A model generated the notes under the pieces. The model was not told the DNA's origin. It searched no databases and saw only the letters and a program-made list of their open reading frames with translations. 5,320 nt of DNA from Bacilli bacterium (lineage in GTDB: Bacteria > Bacillota_I > Bacilli_A > RFN20 > CAG-288), in contig CAAGIQ010000028.1 in NCBI GenBank assembly GCA_900769965.1, positions 1-5,320 on the forward strand, read 5' to 3'. Below are positions 1-5,300 of the stretch, piece after piece (the stretch's first letter is position 1; every line of letters starts with the position of its first letter). The position numbers and the translations under genes were made by a program.

Positions 1-97
1 CAAGATATAATCTATTTAAACAGAGTATATCTACTATCATTAAATAAACATATAGAGATGTTTACCAAAACTACTATTTAAATACAATTAACAAGAT

Positions 98-424
98 TTG
101 AATAGATTTTGGAGAGCGGCTGGAATATTTACTGTTGTGTACATATTATCGAGAGCTGTAGGAAAAATTGGAGGAGCCTTTATCGGCGGAAAAATGACAA
201 AAGCTGAGCCGACAGTTACAAAATTTTTAGGGTTTACTTTACTTCCGCATTCTGGAGTTTCTTTAGTGTTTACAGGAATTGCTACAACTACACTTTCATC
301 ATTTGATTCATCCCTTGCAGCAATAATATCTGGAACCATTGTTGCGGCAGCAATCATTAATGAAATAATTGCAGTTATAATTGCAAAGTATGCATTTAAA
401 TGGGCTGGTGAAATTACTGAATAG
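98..424 (+). pseudogene. C-terminal remnant of a Kef/NhaP-type cation:proton antiporter
   Basis: This 108-codon stretch matches my recall of the last transmembrane part of CPA-family cation:proton antiporters. The signs are a Gly-rich helix with GKIGGAFIGGK at about residues 23-33, a TVTKFLGFTLLPHSGVSLVF block at about 39-58 (equivalent to the family's LGxxLLPQAGVA), and an INEIIAVIIAKYAFKWAGEI tail. Full-length members have roughly 380 or more residues and 10-13 helices, so about three quarters of the protein is missing. The only possible start is a TTG at 98 with no Shine-Dalgarno sequence, and an in-frame TAA lies at 89-91. Family-like residues (Asp-Leu) appear to begin just upstream of that TTG. 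No antiporter-like sequence is readable in any frame of 1-97, so a simple frameshift inside the window does not restore it. I read it as a 5'-truncated pseudogene. A short expressed membrane peptide is less likely. The open frame is intact to its stop, which suggests recent truncation. Confidence 0.72.
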
Positions 425-470
425 TGAAACTTTAACTCTTTTAAATGCAAAAGACTGCAAGTTCAAATAT

Positions 471-518
471 TCAAACCTTTTTTAAATCGGAATCATAATT
501 GGAAACTTTTATTTTCAT
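471..518 (-). other. 15-codon minus-strand ORF with good ribosome site; possible 5' gene remnant
   Basis: On the minus strand an ATG at 518-516 is preceded by CGAGGTATT, a reasonable Shine-Dalgarno at normal spacing. It reads MKIKVSNYDSDLKKV and then TGA at 473-471. The translation-start signal is better than expected by chance, but the frame is very short and no downstream frame continues as a recognisable protein. It could be the truncated beginning of a former gene, a leader peptide or chance. The rest of 425-653 is AT-rich. I see no RNA gene, convincing terminator or other ORF in it. Confidence 0.2.
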
Positions 519-653
519 AATACCTCGATAGCGACATAATAATAGAACTTTAAAAGTGGTGTTGATATACCCGATAGGTTTTTATTTAGAGTGGTTTTTA
601 AGCTTATATATTGTAATTATTCTTTTCAAAAATGATTCCTAAGTATATTATTC

Positions 654-682
654 TTGTAAAACTGAACAATGTTCAGTAAAAT
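654..682 (+). promoter_or_regulatory. Sigma-A-type promoter of the tetR-flavodoxin operon
   Basis: A -35 hexamer TTGTAA (654-659) and a -10 hexamer TAAAAT (677-682) are separated by exactly 17 bases. They match consensus at 4 and 5 of 6 positions. Transcription would start near 689-690, leaving a leader of about 27 bases with a GAGGTG ribosome site (706-711) five bases before the ATG at 717. A weaker alternative pair, TTTTCA (623-628) with TATTAT (646-651), also has 17-base spacing and would start just upstream of the operator. Confidence 0.6.
661..677 (+). promoter_or_regulatory. 17-bp perfect palindrome, probable TetR-family operator
   Basis: ACTGAACAATGTTCAGT consists of two perfectly complementary 8-base half-sites around one central base. 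It fills the spacer between the -35 and -10 boxes and touches the first base of the -10. Size, symmetry and location fit a TetR-family dimer site that blocks RNA polymerase. As it lies directly upstream of the TetR-family gene, autorepression is the natural reading. I found no second full copy in the window. Confidence 0.75.
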
Positions 683-705
683 AAGTGCACATGGCATAAG
701 TGTAC
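681..705 (+). repeat. Pair of 10-base direct repeats in the tetR leader
   Basis: ATAAGTGCAC (681-690) and ATAAGTGTAC (696-705) differ at one base and begin 15 bases apart, between the probable -10 box and the ribosome site. They may be an accessory protein-binding site or chance. Confidence 0.35.
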
Positions 706-716
706 GAGGTGTTACT

Positions 717-1298
717 ATGAATGAAGAAAACTCTAAAGACTTAATCGTTGAAACCACAATTAAACTGATAAACGAAAATAAGGGCGATGTTAATAAAGTG
801 ACTATTAGAGACATCTGTGAGAGATGTTCGATTAGTGTTGGTCTTATCAATTATCATTTCAAAAATAAGGATAATCTTATTACTATTAGTGTTCAGAGAA
901 TAATTTCTAAAATTGTTGCGTCTTTTAAGCCCGATTTTTCTATAGGCAAAGATTTAAACAGTTATGACGCTAGTAAGTTAAGGTTAAAAACTGCGGCTTT
1001 AAAAGTTTTCAATTACCTTTTTGCTAATCCTTCAATCGCAAGAATTTCGATCATGAACGATTATAATAGGTATTTAAAAACCACCTCTTCTCACGCTTCA
1101 ATTAAAGGTTTTTCATCGTTTATTGCAGATGGTATTGATGATGAAGAAGAGAAAGAAAGAATATCTTTTATTTTAACTTCCTCTATGCAGGTCGCTTTTT
1201 TAAAATCTTTAAGCGATCATTCTTTCTTAGGATTTGACTTCAATAAAGAAGAGGACAGAATAAAGTATATCGATTATTTAGTCGATAAATTATATTAA
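717..1298 (+). CDS. TetR/AcrR-family transcriptional repressor
   Basis: The gene encodes a 193-residue DNA-binding regulator, a normal length for the family. The N-terminal helix-turn-helix is clear. VTIRDICERCSIS (residues 28-40) is followed by VGLINYHFKNKDNLI (41-55), matching the family pattern of T-[VI]-R-D-I then G-x-I-x-Y-H-F-x-x-K. The C-terminal half (about 60-193) is the variable helical ligand-binding and dimerisation domain, and its ligand cannot be predicted. The start at 717 is chosen because GAGGTG lies five bases upstream. An in-frame ATG at 669 falls inside the operator palindrome, would lie upstream of the proposed transcription start and has no ribosome site. The stop codon TAA (1296-1298) is the first part of the TAAGGAGG ribosome site of the next gene, so the two are almost certainly co-transcribed and probably translationally coupled. 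The palindrome at 661-677 suggests autorepression that also controls the downstream membrane flavodoxin. Confidence 0.93.
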   Translation: MNEENSKDLIVETTIKLINENKGDVNKVTIRDICERCSISVGLINYHFKNKDNLITISVQRIISKIVASFKPDFSIGKDLNSYDASKLRLKTAALKVFNYLFANPSIARISIMNDYNRYLKTTSSHASIKGFSSFIADGIDDEEEKERISFILTSSMQVAFLKSLSDHSFLGFDFNKEEDRIKYIDYLVDKLY

Positions 1299-1303
1299 GG
1301 AGG
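1296..1303 (+). promoter_or_regulatory. Perfect ribosome-binding site overlapping the tetR stop codon
   Basis: TAAGGAGG is a full-length match to the canonical anti-Shine-Dalgarno. Its first three bases are the stop codon of the repressor gene. Five bases separate it from the ATG at 1309. This fixes the start of the downstream gene and implies strong, probably coupled translation. Confidence 0.85.
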
Positions 1304-1308
1304 CTAGT

Positions 1309-2214
1309 ATGGGAAGAAGATTGAAAATTTGTCGAATTTTGCTTCTTATCATTTGTTTATTTGTTGGAATAGGGGCTTTAGTAGGAGGAATATGTTTCAT
1401 TGTTGATCCTTCTGGAAAGCTAATTTATATGCAAGACATGTTAGTTTATTTTGAAGTTCTTCCATTTGCTGACATCCTGTTTAAAGACTATTTGTTTTCT
1501 GGTTTTGCTTTGATAATAGTTAATGGAATAACTAATATAGTAGCTTCGTATCTCATCTTAAGAAATAAGAAAATTGGATATATTTTAGGAACTATTTTTG
1601 GTGTAACCTTAATGGCGTGGATTTCAATCCAATTCTATATGTTCGAATTCTTTGTAATAGATTTAGTTTATTTCTTAACTGGATTATTACAGCTTATTAT
1701 AGGTTATATATGTGTGGTTTCTTACTGCCAAGATTATTTCAAGTTTTCCGTAGAAGATTATAAGGAAGTGAATAAGAATAGCGATGTATTAACTGTGTTC
1801 TTCTCAAGAAAAGGTTATTCGAAAAAGATAGCTTATGAAGCTGCGAATAAAGAACAAGCATTTATCGAAGAGATAAAGACTAGTGAAAGAACCGAAGGAG
1901 ATTTAGGTTTCTGGTGTTGTGGGCGTTTCGCATTACATAGATGGGGAATGAAGATTCATCCATTAAAGAGCGATATTAAAGATTTCAAGAAAATCATAAT
2001 AGTTTCACCTATATGGGTCTTTAAAATGTGTTCTCCAATTAGGGAGTTTATTAGGAATAATAAAGATATTTTAAACGATAAAGAAGTTTCTATAGTCTTT
2101 AATCATTTTAACCCGTGGATTGTTAAAAGTGCTATTAGAGAGGTTAAAACTTATATAAAAGATGCAAAAATCGAAAGCAAAGTTACGATGCTAGGCCATA
2201 CATTTATTAGGTAA
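1309..2214 (+). CDS. Four-helix membrane protein fused to a flavodoxin-like domain
   Basis: This 301-residue protein has two parts. Residues 1-140 contain about four hydrophobic helices (roughly 8-30, 62-84, 88-108, 115-138). A GGICFIVDPSG block at 26-36 resembles a membrane module that I recall in front of flavodoxin domains and in stand-alone Bacillota proteins. Residues about 158-301 are flavodoxin-like. VLTVFFSRKGYSKKIA (160-175) corresponds to beta-1 and the phosphate-binding S-x-x-G-x-[ST] loop. KKIIIVSPIWVFKMCSPIREFI (227-248) corresponds to the [ST]-P-I-W segment near the flavin ring. It is probably an inner-membrane FMN-binding or NAD(P)H:quinone-type oxidoreductase with the flavin domain in the cytoplasm. 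Substrate and partner are unknown. The usual Gly-rich third loop is replaced by VFNHFNPW (263-270), and an adjacent Cys pair sits at 203-204, so flavin binding may be altered. It is co-transcribed with the TetR gene and is the likely target of that regulator. No terminator is evident downstream. Confidence 0.8.
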   Translation: MGRRLKICRILLLIICLFVGIGALVGGICFIVDPSGKLIYMQDMLVYFEVLPFADILFKDYLFSGFALIIVNGITNIVASYLILRNKKIGYILGTIFGVTLMAWISIQFYMFEFFVIDLVYFLTGLLQLIIGYICVVSYCQDYFKFSVEDYKEVNKNSDVLTVFFSRKGYSKKIAYEAANKEQAFIEEIKTSERTEGDLGFWCCGRFALHRWGMKIHPLKSDIKDFKKIIIVSPIWVFKMCSPIREFIRNNKDILNDKEVSIVFNHFNPWIVKSAIREVKTYIKDAKIESKVTMLGHTFIR

Positions 2215-2232
2215 TATTATTGTTAACTTGTC

Positions 2233-2244
2233 ATAAAATTTTAT
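2233..2244 (+). repeat. 12-base AT-only palindrome in the intergenic region
   Basis: ATAAAATTTTAT is a perfect palindrome in the 100-base gap before the EIIC-EAL gene. It could be an operator for that gene, but an AT-only palindrome of this length arises easily in such sequence. I could not place a convincing promoter around it. Confidence 0.2.
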
Positions 2245-2276
2245 ATCTAAGTAAACTTTTTATAGAAGTTAATTAA

Positions 2277-2304
2277 CCCAAGTAATAAAATATATTTATT
2301 GGGG
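2277..2304 (+). promoter_or_regulatory. Possible hairpin covering the EIIC-EAL ribosome site
   Basis: AATAAA (2284-2289) can pair with TTTATT (2295-2300) across a five-base ATATA loop. CCC (2277-2279) can pair with GGG (2301-2303), leaving a four-base bulge (2280-2283). The GGGG run is the only Shine-Dalgarno candidate, lying ten bases before the ATG at 2315, and it is weak. If the transcript starts upstream, this fold would mask it. The structure is mostly A-U and so marginally stable. Confidence 0.25.
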
Positions 2305-2314
2305 AATACTATTT

Positions 2315-4393
2315 ATGCAGAAGATTTTAGAGATTTATTTTAAAATATACGCTTATCTAGAAAACAACAAGTTTTTAAATTCGATAAAAAGATCTCTCAT
2401 CCTTTTAGTTCCGGTATTTATGATTGGAGCAATATCTTTAGCTATCCAATATTTTCCAATCGAAGGTTTTAGAACTTTTATAAGCACAGAATTTAACGGA
2501 GTGATTTACTCTTTCTTAGATGGAGTTTATAAATCTACGTTTGGTTTAGTTTCTCTATATTTAGTTATCGCTGTAAGCTTTTATTATTCGAAAAACTTTA
2601 CAAAAAAAGAGTCTTTACGATTCTATTCTTCAATAAACTCCATAATCTGTTATTTCATATTCTTAGGTCCGAATTTCTTTAGTGAGTCGAAGGTCGATAT
2701 CTTTAGTTATACCAACATGACTAATGTCTTCGCAGCTTTGATCAGTTCTTTAATTTCTGTTCATCTATTCTTTTTGTTTATCGAACTTTTTTTGAAAGTG
2801 AAGAAAACTAGAATCGAAGTTAAAAACGAACTTCAAGTTACTATGTACTCGCTTTGTTCGATGGTTGTTGATGCTTTAATATTCGGATTTATCGCTAACC
2901 TTATCGCTTTGATTAACAACATCAATAATTTTAATGATTTAGTCACATATGTTATATCCTCTCCTTTTGAACAGTTAGGCGCAACATTTTTAGGCGGATT
3001 TATTCTTTTATTATTACAATCTATATTGTGGTTATTCGGCATCCATGGAAGCAATGTCTTTGAAAAGGTCAACATGACTATATTTGCATTTGATGGAGTT
3101 AACATCATCTCAAAGAATTTCATGGATTGTTACGTATTATTAGGTGGGTGTGGATCTTCTTTCTGTTTACTTTTAGCTATCATTTTCTTTTCCAAGAATA
3201 AAGAGAGAAAGAAGATATCTTATTCCGCTATGGGTCCGATGTTATTCAACATCAACGAAATTATGGTTTTCGGTTTGCCAATCGTATTGAATCCAATATA
3301 CGCTATACCATTTGTCTTAGCCCCTTTAGTTAATTACATCATAGCTTATATCTTCTCTTTATCTGGAGCTCTTCCACTTATTACTAATAGTGAGGTCATG
3401 TGGACCACACCTATCATTCTAAGCGGCTATCTAGCTACGGAATCGTTTATGGGTTCTTTGGTTCAACTAATTAACTTATTAGTAGGTACTGCCTTGTATT
3501 TGCCTTTTGTAAAAATAGACGATTATTTCACTAATAAATATTCTTCTCTAGCTATAGACGAGATGTGTAAATATATTAGAGCCTGCGAATTAGAGCATAG
3601 AAAAACTGATATTCTTTCTCTCGATTCCAGACTATCTTTAGTTGGTGAATCGATAGTATCAAAGGTTGATAAAGACATTAATTCAGATAAGATTACTCTC
3701 TTCTATCAACCACAATACCAAGATGGAAAAATCGTTTCTTTCGAAGGTTTATTAAGGTTTAAATATTTAGAAGATTCATATCTTTATCCACCTCTAGTTG
3801 TTAACTTATCTTTAGAGAATAATATTTTTAAAGATTTATCAAAAGAAGTTGTAAAAAAAGCGTTAAGCGATTTGAACGATTTTGTGAAGTACAACAAAGA
3901 CTTCACTTTGACCATAAATCTAAGGCTAGAACTTCTCGTAGACGAAGAGTTTATGAACTTCCTTTTTGAAGAGGTTAAGAAAAGCAACTTAGCGGACTAT
4001 GCTTTCGGTATCGAGTTAACCGAGGAAACTTATCTTCCTTCTTCACTTGATCTTTCAAGCGTATTTAAGAAGATTCACGAGAACAAGATTTCAATTTATC
4101 TAGATGATTTCAGCATGGGTAGCACTTCATTAACTTACTTGCAAAATAATCACTTCGACTACGTAAAACTCGATGGAAGTTTAGTTTCTAATATCGAGAA
4201 CGAGAGAAGTAAAAATATCATAGGCTCAATAATTAGCTTAGGAAAAGATCTCGATTTCAAAGTTATTGCTGAATATGTCGAAACTGAAGTTCAAGAAAAG
4301 ATACTTAAAGAGCTCGGATGCGACATCGTTCAAGGTTATCTTTATTCTAAAGCTGTAGCTAAAGAAGAGATCATTAAACTGCTTTCTAAATAG
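2315..4393 (+). CDS. PTS EIIC-like membrane domain fused to an EAL c-di-GMP phosphodiesterase
   Basis: This is a 692-residue two-domain protein. Residues 1-400 form a polytopic membrane domain of the lactose/cellobiose EIIC type. Its hallmarks are FGIHGSNVFEKV (241-252), FNINEIMVFGLPIVLNP (311-327) with the conserved Glu315, IPFVLAPLVN (331-340) and MWTTPIILSGYLAT (362-375). A linker (about 405-455) leads to a cytoplasmic EAL domain (about 456-692) that hydrolyses c-di-GMP to pGpG. The expected catalytic set is present: Glu477 in an EGL variant of the EAL signature, Asn535, Glu567 and Glu570 in IELTE, Asp597-Asp598 in LDDF, Lys618 in VKLD, Glu653 in IAEYVET and Gln673 in QGY. Activity is therefore likely. 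Loop 6 reads DDFSMGSTSL instead of DDFGTGYSSL. No EIIA, EIIB, HPr or GGDEF partner is encoded nearby, so EIIC may act as a sugar sensor rather than a transporter. The start has a weak GGGG ribosome site. The gene lies 100 bases after the flavodoxin gene and ends in its own terminator. Confidence 0.93.
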   Translation: MQKILEIYFKIYAYLENNKFLNSIKRSLILLVPVFMIGAISLAIQYFPIEGFRTFISTEFNGVIYSFLDGVYKSTFGLVSLYLVIAVSFYYSKNFTKKESLRFYSSINSIICYFIFLGPNFFSESKVDIFSYTNMTNVFAALISSLISVHLFFLFIELFLKVKKTRIEVKNELQVTMYSLCSMVVDALIFGFIANLIALINNINNFNDLVTYVISSPFEQLGATFLGGFILLLLQSILWLFGIHGSNVFEKVNMTIFAFDGVNIISKNFMDCYVLLGGCGSSFCLLLAIIFFSKNKERKKISYSAMGPMLFNINEIMVFGLPIVLNPIYAIPFVLAPLVNYIIAYIFSLSGALPLITNSEVMWTTPIILSGYLATESFMGSLVQLINLLVGTALYLPFVKIDDYFTNKYSSLAIDEMCKYIRACELEHRKTDILSLDSRLSLVGESIVSKVDKDINSDKITLFYQPQYQDGKIVSFEGLLRFKYLEDSYLYPPLVVNLSLENNIFKDLSKEVVKKALSDLNDFVKYNKDFTLTINLRLELLVDEEFMNFLFEEVKKSNLADYAFGIELTEETYLPSSLDLSSVFKKIHENKISIYLDDFSMGSTSLTYLQNNHFDYVKLDGSLVSNIENERSKNIIGSIISLGKDLDFKVIAEYVETEVQEKILKELGCDIVQGYLYSKAVAKEEIIKLLSK

Positions 4394-4417
4394 GTTATTT
4401 CTGATAACCTATTTTTT
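4388..4417 (+). terminator. Intrinsic terminator overlapping the EIIC-EAL stop codon
   Basis: An 11-bp perfect stem pairs AAATAGGTTAT (4388-4398) with ATAACCTATTT (4404-4414) around a TTCTG loop and runs into six T residues (4412-4417). The left arm contains the TAG stop codon (4391-4393), so the last sense codon is already in the stem. On the minus strand the stem is followed by only three T residues, so it should work poorly for the convergent pnuC gene. Confidence 0.85.
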
Positions 4418-4512
4418 GAAGCTTTTTTTGTTTTAATTGAAATAACAAGCTTAATCAAAATAGTAAATTCAAAAGTTTAACCTCAAGTGATTTGCACACC
4501 CTTATTCCTAAG

Positions 4513-4538
4513 TTGTCTAGGATCAGAGGTACACTTCA
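4513..4538 (+). repeat. Possible solitary IS3-family right terminal repeat
   Basis: The segment starts TTGTCTAG and ends AGAGGTACACTTCA. This resembles the right ends of IS3-family elements in Bacillota as I recall them, which have a TTGTC core and then a G-rich run leading into (G)TACACTTCA. No transposase reading frame precedes it and no matching left end (TGAAGTGTACC...) is visible, so at most it is a decayed remnant. The remaining intergenic sequence (4418-4563) shows no gene. Confidence 0.3.
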
Positions 4539-4563
4539 ATGATGGGCTACGCTTTTTACGTGA

Positions 4564-5265
4564 TTAATCTATCTTCTTTTGATTTCTATATTCGATGTAC
4601 CAATTAGTCATTCCATATATGTTAACGACTAAGTAGATAATATTTAATACTAGATAAAGGATGCCTCCATTATTAAGTAAGATATAATTCATAAGCCATA
4701 GAATTGAAAGGATAATGGAATAAATACTCCAGAATATCCATTGCTCTTTATATCTTCTAGAGGCTGAAAAAGTTGCAATTAAGGCCAATGAAGTCGCAAA
4801 GGCGTTAATAAAAGGATATGAAGAATTTAATTCTTTTAGTAGGAATCCATAACCTAATGTAACTAGTGGAATAGAAGATAGCACGATGATTAAGACCTTA
4901 TTTGGCATCGAATTGATCTTGAACTCTCCTTCTTCTTTCCTTGGTGAGATATAAAGCTTATAAATCGTAAATAAGTAAAGAGGAAGGTTATAAACAAGGT
5001 TTAGTACTCCTTCTCCATACTGGTTTCTACTTAATGCGGAAGCGCCATAAAGAAGGGAATAAAGGGAATAGAAGATGAAAGTAAATCTAAACTTTTTAAC
5101 GTTTAAAACTGAGGCGAGCACACCTGAAATAGTCGCTGTAAGTTGAAATAAAGTTACGTATATATCCTCGTTATTAAAAACGAAACCCAAGACTATTAAT
5201 GCGATAATTGATAAGAAAGTAAAAGTGGCTTCATACCACTTAAAAGACGTGATAAATTTTTTCAT
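4564..5265 (-). CDS. pnuC: PnuC-family nicotinamide riboside/vitamin transporter
   Basis: The 233-residue membrane protein belongs to the PnuC family, which takes up non-phosphorylated vitamin precursors, classically nicotinamide riboside for NAD synthesis, by facilitated diffusion. It is almost all hydrophobic helices, about seven to eight segments. Family features are VYNLPLYLFTIYKL (91-104), INAFATSLALIATF (153-166), then RRYKEQWIFWSIYSII (170-185) with the typical K-x-x-W-x-x-W pattern, and VNIYGMTNW (214-222) near the C-terminus. Length is usual for the family. The ATG at 5265 is chosen because a near-consensus promoter places transcription start on it. An in-frame ATG five codons upstream (5280-5278) overlaps the -10 region, and a TTG at 5319-5317 lies upstream of the promoter. 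Neither has a ribosome site. Related proteins carry thiamine (PnuT) or riboflavin (PnuX), so substrate is not certain. No NAD-salvage gene or riboswitch is visible. It is convergent with the EIIC-EAL gene. Confidence 0.88.
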   Translation of the reverse strand: MKKFITSFKWYEATFTFLSIIALIVLGFVFNNEDIYVTLFQLTATISGVLASVLNVKKFRFTFIFYSLYSLLYGASALSRNQYGEGVLNLVYNLPLYLFTIYKLYISPRKEEGEFKINSMPNKVLIIVLSSIPLVTLGYGFLLKELNSSYPFINAFATSLALIATFSASRRYKEQWIFWSIYSIILSILWLMNYILLNNGGILYLVLNIIYLVVNIYGMTNWYIEYRNQKKID

Positions 5266-5271
5266 GAGTAG

Positions 5272-5300
5272 ATTATACATCAAAGAGTGATAGGTTTCAA
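5272..5300 (-). promoter_or_regulatory. Strong promoter for pnuC, predicted leaderless transcript
   Basis: On the minus strand TTGAAA (5300-5295) is followed after exactly 17 bases by a perfect TATAAT (5277-5272). Six bases (CTACTC) separate the -10 from the ATG at 5265, so transcription should begin at or within a base or two of the A of the start codon. There is no Shine-Dalgarno sequence. This both identifies the start codon and rules out a 5' riboswitch from this promoter. Confidence 0.78.

Noticed and set aside
6..11. TATAAT at the left edge as a possible promoter
   Set aside because: The matching -35 would lie mostly outside the window and no coding region begins at a suitable distance downstream.
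88..450. 120-codon minus-strand open frame
   Set aside because: It is the reverse-strand shadow of the antiporter remnant, whose plus-strand translation matches a known family; the minus-strand protein has no recognisable pattern.
669..716. Upstream ATG extending the TetR protein by 16 residues
   Set aside because: It lies within the palindrome and ahead of the predicted transcription start, has no ribosome site, and the added residues do not resemble a TetR N-terminus.
626..850. 74-codon minus-strand open frame over the tetR 5' region
   Set aside because: It overlaps the tetR promoter, operator and start region in antisense and has no family resemblance.
2833..3123. Minus-strand open frame inside the EIIC domain
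   Set aside because: Shadow of the EIIC-EAL gene, without promoter, ribosome site or family features.
3784..3987. Minus-strand open frame inside the EAL domain
   Set aside because: Shadow of a clearly coding sequence; Ser- and Lys-rich composition comes from the opposite strand's codon use.
4418..4455. AAGCTT...AAGCTT as a second terminator after the EIIC-EAL gene
   Set aside because: The intervening arms pair poorly and there is no T-run after the right copy; a strong terminator already ends at 4417.
4481..4538. Pseudoknot-like pairing (ACCTC/GAGGT with AAGTG/CACTT) suggesting a small RNA
   Set aside because: Only two crossing five-base helices, with no promoter or terminator; the right half is better explained as an IS3-like end.
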